From contig NZ_WTVK01000006.1 in assembly GCF_012910805.1 (NCBI RefSeq), positions 79,938-143,937 of the forward strand: 64,000 nucleotides of DNA, written 5' to 3'. Of the stretch, positions 9,387 to 19,847 are shown piece by piece. Positions within the stretch are counted from its first letter, which is position 1. Every line of letters starts with the position of its first letter. A program made the position numbers and the translations under genes. Under the pieces are notes generated by a model. That model was not told the origin of the DNA, ran no database searches, and saw only the letters and a program-made list of their open reading frames with translations. The stretch comes from Aromatoleum evansii (GTDB taxonomy: Bacteria; Pseudomonadota; Gammaproteobacteria; Burkholderiales; Rhodocyclaceae).

Positions 9387-9566
9387 ATGGCTCGCTTACT
9401 TACTGCAATCCTCGTTGCCACGCTGCTCGGCGGCTGTATCGTGCTCCCCGTCGGCCACGGCGGCTACCGCCACCATGACCATTCCTGGGGCGAACGCCAT
9501 CATGACGGCGGCCACCGCTACTGGAGCGACCGCGACGGTTCCTGGCGCTATCGCGAACGCCGCTAA
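9387..9566 (+). CDS. Small His-rich lipoprotein
   Basis: A 59-codon gene with a very strong ribosome site (AAGGAGG at 9374-9380, 6 bases before the ATG). The product has a hydrophobic N-terminus (MARLLTAILVATLLGGC) ending in a lipobox LGGC, so lipid attachment at Cys17 is predicted. The mature 43 residues are rich in His, Arg, Trp and Tyr with pairs such as RHHDH and ERHHD that could bind metal. It ends 5 bases before the convergent pqqE stop. No family is recognised; a periplasmic or outer-membrane metal-binding role is only a guess. Confidence 0.7.
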   Translation: MARLLTAILVATLLGGCIVLPVGHGGYRHHDHSWGERHHDGGHRYWSDRDGSWRYRERR

Positions 9567-9570
9567 GCCT

Positions 9571-10707
9571 TTATCCCTCGCCCGCGGCAAGGCGGCGCGA
9601 CGCGGCCGGATCCCGAAACACCAGCGGCATCGCCGTGCCCTCGCCCCGCTCGGCTCTCGCCAGCGCCTCCGTCACCAGGTGGTGGGCTGGCGACTTGTCG
9701 CACACGGGGTCGGCCGCCGCCGGGTCGCCCGCCAGCATCCAGGCCTGGCAGCGACAGCCGCCGAGGTCCTTTTCCTTCTCCGGGCAGGTGCGGCAGGGTT
9801 CCTTCATCCAGCCATCGCCGCGGTAGCGGTTGAAGCCTTCCGACTCGTACCAGATCTCGCGCACGCCCATCTCGCGCACGTTGGGAAAGGCGAGCCCGGG
9901 GAGCATCTTCGCCGTGTGGCACGGCAGCGCGGTGCCGTCGGGCGTCACCGTGAGGAAGACGTTGCCCCAGCCGTTCATGCACTTCTTCGGGCGGGTCTCG
10001 TAATAATCGGGCACGACGAAGAAGATGCGGATGCGATCGCCGTATTTCTCGCGGTATTCGTTGGTGATGCGCTCGGCACGTTCGAGTTGCTCGCGCGTCG
10101 GCAGCAGCTGATCGCGGTTGAGCAGCGCCCACGAGTAGTACTGGTTGTTCGCGAGTTCCAGGTATTCCGCGCCGAGCTCGACCGCCATCTCGATGATGCG
10201 GTCGATGTAGTCGATGTTCAGGCGATGGATCACGCAGTTCATCACCATCGGCCAGCCGTTGTCCTTGATCATCGCCGCGACGCGTTGCTTGAGATCGAAG
10301 GTGCGGGTGTGCGACAGGAAGTCGTTCAACTCGCGCGTCGAATCCTGGAACGAGAGCTGGATGTGGTCGAGGCCCGCGGCCTTCAGCGCCGCCGCACGTT
10401 CGGGCGTGAGGCCGACGCCGGAGGTCAGGAGATTGGTGTAGAAACCCAGTCGGTGCGCCTCGGCAACGAGCACTTCGAGGTCGTCACGCTGCATCGGCTC
10501 GCCGCCCGAGAAGCCGCACTGCACGCTGCCGGCGGCACGCGCCTCGCGCAGCACGCGCAGCCAGTCGTCGGTCGACAGCTCCGGCCCGCTCGTCGCGAAA
10601 TCGACCGGGTTGTAGCAGAAGGCGCAGTGCAGCGGACAGCGGTAGGTCAGCTCCGCCAGCAGCCACAGCGGCGGGCCCGGCTGCGGCGCGGCATTCGGTC
10701 CGGACAT
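9571..10707 (-). CDS. pqqE: PqqA peptide cyclase, radical SAM
   Basis: Forms the carbon-carbon bond between Glu and Tyr of PqqA, the first step of pyrroloquinoline quinone synthesis. 378 residues. The radical-SAM cluster motif is C24-x3-C28-x2-C31 (CPLHCAFC), followed by the GGEP-type segment FSGGEPMQRDD. The SPASM region for auxiliary clusters is visible as KKCMNGWG, LPCHTAKM and CRTCPEKEKDLGGCRC. ATG 10707 is preferred because GGAGGGA lies just upstream. Last gene of pqqABCDE; it starts 14 bases after the pqqD stop. Confidence 0.97.
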   Translation of the reverse strand: MSGPNAAPQPGPPLWLLAELTYRCPLHCAFCYNPVDFATSGPELSTDDWLRVLREARAAGSVQCGFSGGEPMQRDDLEVLVAEAHRLGFYTNLLTSGVGLTPERAAALKAAGLDHIQLSFQDSTRELNDFLSHTRTFDLKQRVAAMIKDNGWPMVMNCVIHRLNIDYIDRIIEMAVELGAEYLELANNQYYSWALLNRDQLLPTREQLERAERITNEYREKYGDRIRIFFVVPDYYETRPKKCMNGWGNVFLTVTPDGTALPCHTAKMLPGLAFPNVREMGVREIWYESEGFNRYRGDGWMKEPCRTCPEKEKDLGGCRCQAWMLAGDPAAADPVCDKSPAHHLVTEALARAERGEGTAMPLVFRDPAASRRLAAGEG

Positions 10708-10721
10708 CGCGAGTCCCTCCA

Positions 10722-10988
10722 CTACGTTTCGATCCACTGCTGGGCGCGCGCCATCGCGAGGAAGTTCGCGACGTCGTCGGCAAGCCCGCTTGCGCCGAAG
10801 GCATCTTCCAGCTCCGCGACGATCGCCGCCTCCGTGCGGCTACCGTCGCAGCGGCGCAGGATCTCGCCCGCGCTCTGGTTGAGCTTCACCATCCCTTCAG
10901 GATAGAGCAGCACCCAGGCATTCTGTGCCTCTTCCCACTGCAGGCGGAAGCGGCGCGACACGCGCGGGCCGGGCTCGGCGGCGCTCAT
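10722..10988 (-). CDS. pqqD: PqqA-binding chaperone PqqD
   Basis: 88 residues. PqqD binds the PqqA peptide and presents it to PqqE. The sequence fits the family: [21 protein letters not shown], then [15 protein letters not shown]. Its ATG overlaps the pqqC stop in an ATGA arrangement (10985-10988), so translation is probably coupled. Confidence 0.95.
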   Translation of the reverse strand: MSAAEPGPRVSRRFRLQWEEAQNAWVLLYPEGMVKLNQSAGEILRRCDGSRTEAAIVAELEDAFGASGLADDVANFLAMARAQQWIET

Positions 10989-11764
10989 GCCTTCGGCCCG
11001 GTGATCTCGACCCTGCACTCGCTCAGCATGATCGCATCCGCCAGCGCCCACAGCACGTCGAGCTTGAACTGCAGGATCTCCAGCGCGCGCTCCTGCAGCG
11101 CACGGCTGCGGCTGAAGTAGTCGAGCGTGAAGCGCAGGCCGTGGGCGACATCGCGCCGCGCCTGCGTGAGGCGGTTGCGGAAGTACTGCAGCCCCTCGGT
11201 ATCCACCCACGGATACATGTCGGGCCAGGTGTCGATGCGCTGCTGGTGGATGTGGGGCGCGAAGAGCTCGGTCAGGCTCGACGCGATCGCCTCCTGCCAC
11301 GGACGCTGACGCGCGAAATTGACGTAGGCGTCGACGGCGAAACGCGCCGCCGGCACGACATGACGCAGCGAGGTGACGTCGTCGCGCGTCAGCCCCACGG
11401 CCTCGCCGAGGCGGATCCAGGCTTCGATGCCGCCCGGATCCTTGATGCCGCCGATCTCGTAACCGTCATGATCGAGGATGCGCTGGATCCACTCGCGCCG
11501 GATCTCACGGTCCGGGCAGTTCGACATGATCGCGGCGTCCTTCACCGGGATCGCGATCTGGTAGTAGAAGCGGTTCGCGACCCAGCCCTGCAGCTGCGCG
11601 CGCGTGAGCTTCCCCTCGGCCATCATCACGTGGAAGGGATGATGGATGTGGTAGCTCGTGCTCTTGCCGCGCAGGCGGGCCTCGAACTCCTCGCGGCTCA
11701 GCGGCGGCTCGTTGGCCATGCCGGTACGGGCGGCGGCATCCTCGATCGCGACGTCGAAATCCAT
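10985..11764 (-). CDS. pqqC: Pyrroloquinoline-quinone synthase PqqC
   Basis: Catalyses the last step, ring closure and eight-electron oxidation of AHQQ to PQQ, without a metal or redox cofactor. 259 residues, the typical length. Family signatures include [11 protein letters not shown] near the N-terminus, [19 protein letters not shown], and [10 protein letters not shown]. Start at 11764 (MDFDVAIED) follows a GGAGAGA ribosome site, 47 bases after the pqqB stop. Confidence 0.97.
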   Translation of the reverse strand: MDFDVAIEDAAARTGMANEPPLSREEFEARLRGKSTSYHIHHPFHVMMAEGKLTRAQLQGWVANRFYYQIAIPVKDAAIMSNCPDREIRREWIQRILDHDGYEIGGIKDPGGIEAWIRLGEAVGLTRDDVTSLRHVVPAARFAVDAYVNFARQRPWQEAIASSLTELFAPHIHQQRIDTWPDMYPWVDTEGLQYFRNRLTQARRDVAHGLRFTLDYFSRSRALQERALEILQFKLDVLWALADAIMLSECRVEITGPKA

Positions 11765-11811
11765 GCTTCTCTCTCCTTCCAGTGCCATCCGTCCTGGGAC
11801 GTGGCGTGCTC

Positions 11812-12726
11812 TCAGAACGACAGCTCCATGCCGTCGAAGGCGAGCTCGATGCCGTGCGCCGCAAGTTGCGCGCGCTCGGCACTGTCCTCGTCGAGGATGG
11901 GGTTCGTGTTGTTGATGTGGATCAGCACCTTGCGGGTGCTGGCGGGCAGACGGTCGAGCCATTCGATCATCCCGCCCGGCCCCGACTGCGGCAGGTGCCC
12001 CATCGCGCGCGAGGTTTTCTGCGAGGCACCGAGGCGGATCATCTCGTCGTCGGTCCACAAGGTGCCGTCGACGAGCACGCAGTCGGCCATTTGCATCGCG
12101 GCCCACACGTGGGCCTCCATCTCGCCCAGCCCCGGCGCGTAGAACACCCGCCGCCCGCTCCTGGCATCGACGAGCGTCACGCCGATGTTGTCACCGGGCC
12201 GCGGACGGTCGCGGTGCGGCGAATACGGCGGCGCGTTGCTCGTGAGTGGCAACGCCTCGAAGCCGATGCCGGGCGCGCCGTGCATCGCAAAGGCGCCGAA
12301 AAGCGGCACCTCCTGCCAGTCGAGGCCGCAGTAATGCGACAGCACGTTGAAGAGCGGATTGCCGGCCGAGAGGTCTTCCCGCACCGCGGAGGTGCACCAC
12401 AGCTGGTGCGCGGCGCGGTGCTCGCGCAGCATCAACAGCCCTGTCGTGTGGTCGATCTGCGCGTCGATCAGCACGATCGCGCGGATCGCCGTATCGCGCA
12501 GCGCACGCCCCGGCTGCAGCGCGGGGAACGCTCGGATCTGCTGCAGGACGTCGGGCGAGGCATTGAAGAGCACCCAGTTCTCGTCGTCGCCGCTCACCGC
12601 GATGGACGACTGCGTGCGTACACTGGCGCGCACGGTTCCGCGCCGCAGGCCGTCGCAATTGCGGCAGTTGCAGTTCCATTGCGGGAATCCGCCCCCTGCC
12701 GCCGAACCGAGCACCCTGATCTTCAC
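11812..12726 (-). CDS. pqqB: PqqB, metallo-beta-lactamase-fold PQQ biosynthesis protein
   Basis: 304 residues. PqqB is an iron-dependent hydroxylase acting on the excised Glu-Tyr intermediate. The N-terminus ([19 protein letters not shown]) with the NCNCRNC cysteine cluster is characteristic. The start is a GTG at 12726: a GGAGGAGGTGA ribosome site sits a few bases upstream and other PqqB proteins begin with the same MKIRVLG. Upstream codons in the open frame would give an atypical Arg/Gly leader. Confidence 0.95.
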   Translation of the reverse strand: MKIRVLGSAAGGGFPQWNCNCRNCDGLRRGTVRASVRTQSSIAVSGDDENWVLFNASPDVLQQIRAFPALQPGRALRDTAIRAIVLIDAQIDHTTGLLMLREHRAAHQLWCTSAVREDLSAGNPLFNVLSHYCGLDWQEVPLFGAFAMHGAPGIGFEALPLTSNAPPYSPHRDRPRPGDNIGVTLVDARSGRRVFYAPGLGEMEAHVWAAMQMADCVLVDGTLWTDDEMIRLGASQKTSRAMGHLPQSGPGGMIEWLDRLPASTRKVLIHINNTNPILDEDSAERAQLAAHGIELAFDGMELSF

Positions 12727-12784
12727 GCTCTCACCTCCTCCTGCGACGGCACGAACCCGCATGTGCGGGCCATGCCGGGGACGC

Positions 12785-12859
12785 TCAGCGCGTCGCGATG
12801 TACATCGTGATTTCGAAGCCGAAGCGGAAATCGCAAGCCGAGGGGGTTTCCCATTTCAT
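12785..12859 (-). CDS. pqqA: PQQ precursor peptide PqqA
   Basis: A 24-codon gene, the peptide from which PQQ is built. It starts [11 protein letters not shown] and carries the conserved Glu16-x3-Tyr20 pair that is cross-linked by PqqE (GFEITMY). GGAGAC precedes the ATG by 6 bases. It stands 58 bases upstream of pqqB and is first in the operon, as is usual. Transcription probably begins in the 210-base region shared with the divergent iminopeptidase gene. Confidence 0.97.
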   Translation of the reverse strand: MKWETPSACDFRFGFEITMYIATR

Positions 12860-13068
12860 GATGTGTCTCCTGTGTCGTCGATTGTGGTTCGAGGAAGCGA
12901 CCGCAGCCTTGTTGCCGGGTCGAAACAGAGGATGCTCCACCTCCTCGCAGTCGCGAATCCAAAAAGTGGGGAATTTCACCTAGCGATTTTCATGAGACCC
13001 AAGGCAGCCCCCGGCGCGTCCCGGCCCGGGCGTATTCCAGGCTCGGGGAATGCGCTAGGATCCCGTGC

Positions 13069-14052
13069 ATGCAAGCCATCAACCCGCCCTCCGGACCCGC
13101 AGCATCGCCGCCTTTCCCGCCCATCGAACCGTGGCAAAGCGGCTGCCTGCCGGTCGGTGACGGGCATTCGATCCACTTCGAGCAATGCGGCAATCCGCAG
13201 GGACTCCCCATGGTCGTGCTGCACGGCGGCCCCGGCAGCGGCTGCTCGCCGCGCATGCGACAGCTGTTCGATCCCGCGCGCTTCCGCATCGTGTTGTTCG
13301 ACCAGCGCGGCTGCGGACGCAGCACCCCGCGCGGGGAATGCGCGCACAACACCACGGCCGATCTCGTCGCCGACATCGAGCGGCTGCGCGGGCATCTTGG
13401 CGTGGAGCGCTGGCTCGTGACGGGCGGCTCGTGGGGGGCAGCACTTGCCGTCGCCTATGCCGCGGCGCATCGGGAAGCCTGCCTCGGTGCGATCCTGCGC
13501 GGCATCTTCCTGACCGGCCCTGCGGATCTGGAATGGTTCTTCGTCGGTGCCGGTGCATTGTTCCCGCAAGTCTGGCAAGCACTCGATGCGGCCACCCCCG
13601 GGGATCGGCAGCTTCCCCTGACGGACCGCCTGTTCGATGCGGTGCAGGGAAACGATGCGATCGTCGCGGCCGAAGCGGTGCGACGCTGGATGCAGTGGGA
13701 GGCGACACTCGACAGCGGTTGCCCTGCCCCGCTGCCGGTGTTTCCGGACGCAGACGCGCAGGCGGCGCTGCTTGCGAAGTACCGGTTGCAGGCGCATTAC
13801 CTGCGCCGCCACTGCTTCCTTGGCGAGCCGCACCTGCTGGAACTCGCGGCAAGGCTCGGCGGGCTTCCGGTCGAGATCCTTCACGGCGAGAAGGATCTCG
13901 TATGCCGGGTCGAGAATGCGCGGCGCCTGCAGCATGCCGTGCCAGGCAGTCGGCTGCGGATCGTCGCGGACGCGGGGCACAGTCCCTTCGCGCCGTCGAT
14001 GCAGCAGGCGCTGACGGACAGCGCCGTACGGTTCCTTCCCACTCAAGGCTGA
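13069..14052 (+). CDS. pip: Proline iminopeptidase (S33 family)
   Basis: Removes N-terminal proline from peptides. 327 residues; alpha/beta-hydrolase with HGGPG (52-56) as oxyanion site, nucleophile Ser121 in GGSWG, acid in HGEKDL and base in AGHSPF. FDQRGCGRSTP is typical of the family. Cytoplasmic. Divergent from pqqA. Some PQQ clusters carry a peptidase near pqqA, but those are PqqF-type metalloproteases or prolyl oligopeptidases, and this protein is neither, so a PQQ role is unproven. Confidence 0.92.
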   Translation: MQAINPPSGPAASPPFPPIEPWQSGCLPVGDGHSIHFEQCGNPQGLPMVVLHGGPGSGCSPRMRQLFDPARFRIVLFDQRGCGRSTPRGECAHNTTADLVADIERLRGHLGVERWLVTGGSWGAALAVAYAAAHREACLGAILRGIFLTGPADLEWFFVGAGALFPQVWQALDAATPGDRQLPLTDRLFDAVQGNDAIVAAEAVRRWMQWEATLDSGCPAPLPVFPDADAQAALLAKYRLQAHYLRRHCFLGEPHLLELAARLGGLPVEILHGEKDLVCRVENARRLQHAVPGSRLRIVADAGHSPFAPSMQQALTDSAVRFLPTQG

Positions 14053-14163
14053 AGCAACGCGGCGAAAGGTCCGGCGGCAGCATGTTGCTCGTAGGCTTGC
14101 CGGAGAAGACGGCGCGGGACCGCGTCACCGGTACAATCTCGCCTTCGCGACACCCGACAGCCC

Positions 14164-14631
14164 ATGCGTCCCCGAACCGCCCCCGACTACCTCGCCGACC
14201 TGCTGCTGCGCAAGTACCCGCAGGCACACGAGGTGCGAACGGACAAGGCGCTGTACGACTACGTCCAGGACATCAAGACCGGCCATCTGCGCAACGCGGG
14301 ACAACTCAGCAAGGTCGCCTTCGACAGCAAGCTGCACGTGATCCAGCACGCCCTCGGCACGCACACCCGCGTCTCGCGCGTGCAGGGCGGCAAGCTCAAG
14401 GCGAAATGCGAGATCCGCGTCGCGACCGTGTTCCGCGACATGCCGGAAGCCTTCCTGCGCATGATCGTCGTGCATGAGCTTGCGCACATCCGCGAGCGCG
14501 AGCACGACAAGGCCTTCTACCAGCTGTGCCGGCACATGGAGCCGGATTACCACCAGCTGGAGTTCGATGTGCGCGCCTACCTCTGTCACCTCGACGCAAC
14601 GGGCAGACCGCTGTGGTCGGCCACTGCCTGA
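14164..14631 (+). CDS. YgjP-like zinc metallopeptidase domain protein (DUF45)
   Basis: 155 residues, with a zincin motif HELAH (His104, Glu105, His108) and a following His114 in EREHDKAFY as likely third ligand, as in the YgjP/SprT-like group. Shorter than typical YgjP (about 240), so mainly the catalytic part. No signal peptide. It faces the dbpA gene tail to tail with 6 bases between stops. Substrate unknown. Confidence 0.85.
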   Translation: MRPRTAPDYLADLLLRKYPQAHEVRTDKALYDYVQDIKTGHLRNAGQLSKVAFDSKLHVIQHALGTHTRVSRVQGGKLKAKCEIRVATVFRDMPEAFLRMIVVHELAHIREREHDKAFYQLCRHMEPDYHQLEFDVRAYLCHLDATGRPLWSATA

Positions 14632-14637
14632 ACGGGC

Positions 14638-16095
<1,458 letters not shown>

Positions 16096-16109
16096 GCTCA
16101 CCTCGCGCC

Positions 16110-16601
16110 TCAGCCCTTGCGCCGACGCGCCGCGCTGGCCGGCTTGCGCCAGTGTCCCGCGCGCTTCCTTTCGGTTTCGACGGTCTTGGGCTTGGGCATC
16201 AGCAGGTTCTGGCCCGCCCCTTGTCCCGAAGCGCGGTGTGCAAGGATCGCGGCATTCAGTTGCTCGGCCGTCGGCACGACCGCGCCCTGCTCGCCCTGCG
16301 CGACATGCGCACCGAGCCGCTGCCTGACTTCGAAGATACGCTCGGCCGTATCGGCCTTCTTCGGCAAGCCGGTGACGATCGCCTGCGAGGCCGCGCTCAG
16401 CGTGAAGCGTCCCTCCTCCGCGCAGACGAGGCCGTTCGTCGCCAGGCGTTCGAAAGACTCGGCCAGCTTCGCCTCGGACGGAATCGCCCCCTGCAGCAGA
16501 TCGACTGCGGCGATGGCTTCGACAAGCTCGGCGGGGCGCCGCTTCGAAGCGAGCGCCAGGGCAAGCAACAGGAGTGCGTCAATATCGTGAAGCGGGTGCA
16601 T
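16110..16601 (-). CDS. Conserved hypothetical protein, 163 residues
   Basis: Encoded 14 bases upstream of dbpA on the same strand. The N-terminal half (MHPLHDIDALLLLALALASKRRPAELVEAI) is helical and leucine-rich, with a segment resembling a winged-helix arrangement (LAESFERLATNGLVCAEEGRFTLS), and the C-terminus is very basic (ERKRAGHWRKPASAARRRKG). This would suit a nucleic-acid-binding protein, but no family is recognised. The start at 16601 was chosen because codons upstream read as a Pro/Arg-rich leader. Confidence 0.7.
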   Translation of the reverse strand: MHPLHDIDALLLLALALASKRRPAELVEAIAAVDLLQGAIPSEAKLAESFERLATNGLVCAEEGRFTLSAASQAIVTGLPKKADTAERIFEVRQRLGAHVAQGEQGAVVPTAEQLNAAILAHRASGQGAGQNLLMPKPKTVETERKRAGHWRKPASAARRRKG

Positions 16602-16776
16602 CGAATACCTTTGGAAAGCGGCGGGGAAATGAATCGGCGAGGAGCGCAGCGTACAACGGCCGCGATGCGGAAGAGCGCGGCAGACGCCAGAGACCTTCGG
16701 CAAGGGCGAGAGTGTAAGCGTTCGGAGCGCGCACGGCGCCAATAAGTTGCGAGCGCCGCAAGCGCCCCCTACCCCC

Positions 16777-17955
16777 TCAGCGCGGGGGAAAACGCACGCT
16801 GTCCGGCCCGATCCGTGTCATCTCCGGGCAGCCCAGCAGCGCCAACGTTCGATCCATCTCCGAACGCAGGATCTCCAGCGCCCGCGCCACGCCCGGCCTG
16901 CCCGCCGCCGCGAGGCCGTACAGCGTCGCCCGTCCCGACATCGCCGCATCCGCCCCCAGTGCGCGCGCCTTGACGAAATCGCTGCCGCGCCGCAGGCCGC
17001 TATCGATGACCAGCGTCATCTCCGGCCCCGCCGCCTCGCGGATCTCGGGCAGCACCTCGATCGGTGCAACGCAGGTGTCGAGCTGGCGGCCACCGTGATT
17101 GGTGACGACGAGGCCGTCCACGCCCAGCTGCTTTGCGCGCAGCGCGTCGTCCGGGCGCAGGATGCCCTTCACGAGCAGCTTGCGCGGCCACAGCTCGCGC
17201 AGCCACGCCACATCGTCCCAGTTCAGCGATGGGTCCATCTGGCTCGACAGGAAGGTCGCCGCGTTGCGCGCGCTGTCCTGCCCCGGCGGCAGGAAATCGC
17301 CGAGATTGCGGAAGCGCGGCATGCCGTGCGGGATCAGCACGTCGAAGAGCCAGCGCCAGCGCGTCGCGACATCGACCAGGTTGTCGACGTTGAGCTTCAT
17401 CGGCGCGCGGTAGTTGCGCCGGTCCCACTCGCGATTGCCGAAGGCCGCGACGTCGGTCGTCAGCACGATCGCCTCGGAGCCCGCAACTTCGGCGCGTTTG
17501 ACGACGCCGGCGAGGTTCTCGCGGTCCTTGAAGGGATAGATCTGCATCCAGTGGCGCACCCCGGTTTCGACAATGCGCTCCAGCGACACCGTCGACACCA
17601 TGCTCTGGCACATCGGGATGCCGGCATCGCGCGCCGCCTCGGCGAGCATCAGGTCCCCCTCGTGCGACAGCAGGCCGTTGAAGCCGGTCGGCGCGATGAT
17701 CGCCGGCATCGCGATGCGGCTGCCGAACAGTTCGCAGCCGAGGTCGCGCTCCGACACGTCGACCAGCGTGCGCGGCTGGAAGGTCACCGCGTCGAAGCTC
17801 GCGCGGTTCTGGCGCAGCGTCACTTCGTCATCCGCGCCGCCGTCGAGGTATTCGAAACAGAAATTGGGGATGCGCGCCGCGGCCATCGCACGCAGTTCGA
17901 CGATATTCTGGGCGCGACGCGGATCGCCGCCCCGGTAGAGTTTGCGCATCGGCAT
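16777..17955 (-). CDS. FMN-dependent alpha-hydroxy acid oxidase/dehydrogenase
   Basis: 392 residues, LldD/glycolate oxidase/mandelate dehydrogenase family. Oxidises an (S)-2-hydroxy acid to the 2-oxo acid. Signatures: NFCFEYLDGGADDE, IAPTGFNGLLSHEGD, QIYPFKDRE, and the active-site TNHGGRQLD with catalytic His, followed by IDSGLRRGSDFVKA for FMN phosphate binding. Tandem ATGs at 17955 and 17949 are both possible. Separated by a terminator from the hydantoinase gene upstream, so probably its own unit. Substrate (lactate, glycolate or mandelate-like) not determined. Confidence 0.9.
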   Translation of the reverse strand: MPMRKLYRGGDPRRAQNIVELRAMAAARIPNFCFEYLDGGADDEVTLRQNRASFDAVTFQPRTLVDVSERDLGCELFGSRIAMPAIIAPTGFNGLLSHEGDLMLAEAARDAGIPMCQSMVSTVSLERIVETGVRHWMQIYPFKDRENLAGVVKRAEVAGSEAIVLTTDVAAFGNREWDRRNYRAPMKLNVDNLVDVATRWRWLFDVLIPHGMPRFRNLGDFLPPGQDSARNAATFLSSQMDPSLNWDDVAWLRELWPRKLLVKGILRPDDALRAKQLGVDGLVVTNHGGRQLDTCVAPIEVLPEIREAAGPEMTLVIDSGLRRGSDFVKARALGADAAMSGRATLYGLAAAGRPGVARALEILRSEMDRTLALLGCPEMTRIGPDSVRFPPR

Positions 17956-17971
17956 CGCGCCCGTTCCCAAA

Positions 17972-18009
17972 GCAAAAAAGTCCGCCCCACGATACCGGAG
18001 GCGGACTTT
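17972..18009 (-). terminator. Rho-independent terminator of the hydantoinase gene
   Basis: On the minus strand AAGTCCGCC (18000-18008) pairs with GGCGGACTT (17978-17986) around a 13-base loop and runs into a T tract (complement of 17974-17979). It lies about 80 bases after the hydantoinase stop and immediately before the hydroxy acid oxidase start. Confidence 0.8.
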
Positions 18010-18087
18010 GCTTGCCAGTCGTCCATCATGATACGGAACGCTCCACGCGCGGCACGCGACGATGAATCGCGCGCGCCGGGCTGCGGT

Positions 18088-19527
18088 TCACCCTTCCCGC
18101 ACCAGCCTGCGCTCGCTCTTCGGCCGCGCCGGCAGCGGCTTCGAGCATTCGAGGAAGCGTCCACGTCCCTTCTGCGCCTGCGCCCTGCCCCCCACCCACA
18201 CGACCTCGCCGCGCGAGATCGTCACGCCCGGCCAAGCCCTCAGATGCATGCCCTCGTAGGGCGTGTAATCGACGTTGTGGTGCAGCATCTCGTTGCGGAC
18301 CGTCACATCGACATCGGTGTCCCAGATCACGATATCCGCATCGCAGCCCACCGCGATACTGCCCTTGCGCGGATACAGGCCATACAGGCGCGCGACGTTG
18401 GTCGAGGTCAGCGCGACGAAGCTCTGCGGATCGATGCGCCCCGTGAGCACGCCCTCCGAGAACAGCAGCGCCATGCGCGTCTCCAGCCCCGGGATGCCGT
18501 TCGGGATCTGGTCGAAGGACGCATCCTCGCCCGCCGCCTTCTTGCCCTGCGGATCGTCGAAGCGGAAGGGCGCGTGGTCCGACGAGAAGACCTGGAACAC
18601 GCCGTTCTCCAGCCCGTCCCACACCACCTTCTGGTTGGCCTTGTCGCGCGGCGGCGGGCTGCACACGCACTTCGCGCCGTGCAGGTCGTCGCCCTCGAGG
18701 TGCTCGCTGGTCAGGAACAGGTACTGCGGGCAGGTCTCGCCGTACACCTGCAGGCCGCGTCCCTGCGCCCAGCGGATCTGCTCGACCGCCTCGCGGCCGG
18801 ACACATGCACGATCAGCACCGGCACGTCGACGAGCTCGGACAGCGAGATCGCCCGATGTGTCGCCTCGCGCTCGACCAGCATCGGCCGCGATGCCGCGTG
18901 AAAGCGCGGCGCGGTGTGGCCGGCCGCGAGCAGCTGCTCGGTGAGCCACGCGATGCAGTCGGTATTCTCGGCGTGGATCATCACCATCGCCCCCTCGCGC
19001 CGCGCCACCGCGAGCGTCTCGAGGATCTGGCGGTCGTTGAGCTTGAGGTCGTCGTAGGTCATGTAGATCTTGAACGACGTGTAGCCTTCCTTGATCAGCT
19101 CCGGCAGTTCGCGCTGCAACACGTCGGGGGTGGGGTCGCTGACGATCAGGTGGAAGGCGTAGTCGATCACCGCCTTGTCCCCTGCGCGCGCGTGGTAGTC
19201 ATCCACCGCCGCACGCAGCGACTGGCCCTTGAACTGGCACGCGAAGGGCAGCACCGTCGTCGTGCCGCCGCAGGCCGCCGAGAGCGTGCCGCTGTAGAAG
19301 TCGTCGGCCATCTTCGTGCCGTCGTTCATCGGCTGGTCGAGGTGGCAGTGCCCGTCGATGCCACCCGGCATCACGTAGCGTCCGGCCGCGTCGATTTCCT
19401 CGCGACCGGCGGGCAGATTCCTGCCCAGCGCGGCGATCACGCCGTCGCGCACACCGATGTCGCAATCGAACTCATCCGCCGCCGTCACGACGTGGGCGTT
19501 GCGCACCACCAGGTCGAAACTGTCCAT
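18088..19527 (-). CDS. Dihydropyrimidinase / D-hydantoinase-type amidohydrolase
   Basis: Hydrolyses cyclic amide rings such as dihydropyrimidines, 5-substituted hydantoins or related cyclic imides. 479 residues. Metal ligands His60 and His62 in GIDGHCHLDQP, the carbamylated Lys in SFKIYMTYDD, and SSDHAPF near the C-terminus match the binuclear-zinc family. ATG 19527 has GGAGAC 6 bases upstream. No N-carbamoyl amidohydrolase is nearby, so the linear product must be handled otherwise. Likely regulated by the adjacent GntR proteins through a TTGTCGACAA site upstream. Confidence 0.9.
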   Translation of the reverse strand: MDSFDLVVRNAHVVTAADEFDCDIGVRDGVIAALGRNLPAGREEIDAAGRYVMPGGIDGHCHLDQPMNDGTKMADDFYSGTLSAACGGTTTVLPFACQFKGQSLRAAVDDYHARAGDKAVIDYAFHLIVSDPTPDVLQRELPELIKEGYTSFKIYMTYDDLKLNDRQILETLAVARREGAMVMIHAENTDCIAWLTEQLLAAGHTAPRFHAASRPMLVEREATHRAISLSELVDVPVLIVHVSGREAVEQIRWAQGRGLQVYGETCPQYLFLTSEHLEGDDLHGAKCVCSPPPRDKANQKVVWDGLENGVFQVFSSDHAPFRFDDPQGKKAAGEDASFDQIPNGIPGLETRMALLFSEGVLTGRIDPQSFVALTSTNVARLYGLYPRKGSIAVGCDADIVIWDTDVDVTVRNEMLHHNVDYTPYEGMHLRAWPGVTISRGEVVWVGGRAQAQKGRGRFLECSKPLPARPKSERRLVREG

Positions 19528-19847
19528 TGTTGTCTCCATATTTATCGGGGTCTGGCCGGCGAATGCGATCTCCACTGTTGGGAACGACACGCCTGTCCAA
19601 TATAAATCTGTATTTTGTCGACAATTTATCGATGTTTTATTAGACACGCAAGCAAAATTCATCGACCACGACCGACCCAGACAAGGCAGATCGGACTTGC
19701 GCACAAGGAAGCCAGTAGCTCGAACGTCGACTCAATAGCTTCGAAATGCAGACAGGCCGTGGACTTTTCTTGCCGCTCCATCCGCGCGAATCGTAGAATT
19801 CGGGCTTCGGCCCGGCTTTGCGGGCCCCTCAGGCGCAGGACGACAGG
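19528..19847. promoter_or_regulatory. Divergent hydantoinase/gntR region with GntR-type operator
   Basis: 320 bases without a gene. It is AT-rich around 19590-19650 and contains the perfect palindrome TTGTCGACAA at 19615-19624, which fits the TnGTnnnACnA pattern of FadR/VanR-type GntR sites. The same motif, with one base changed, occurs in front of the second gntR gene at 21444-21453. Promoter elements were not fixed. Confidence 0.55.

Noticed and set aside
8770..10905. A 711-codon plus-strand open frame across GHQR, the lipoprotein and pqqE
   Set aside because: Low-complexity Arg/Ala/Gly product overlapping strongly supported genes in other frames.
13069..14052. Calling the divergent peptidase PqqF
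   Set aside because: PqqF is an M16 zinc protease with HXXEH; this protein is a serine alpha/beta-hydrolase with GGSWG.
16747..19605. A 952-codon plus-strand open frame across the hydroxy acid oxidase and hydantoinase genes
   Set aside because: It is antisense to two genes with clear catalytic motifs; the product is Arg/His/Ala-rich with no domain, as expected for an antisense frame in GC-rich DNA.
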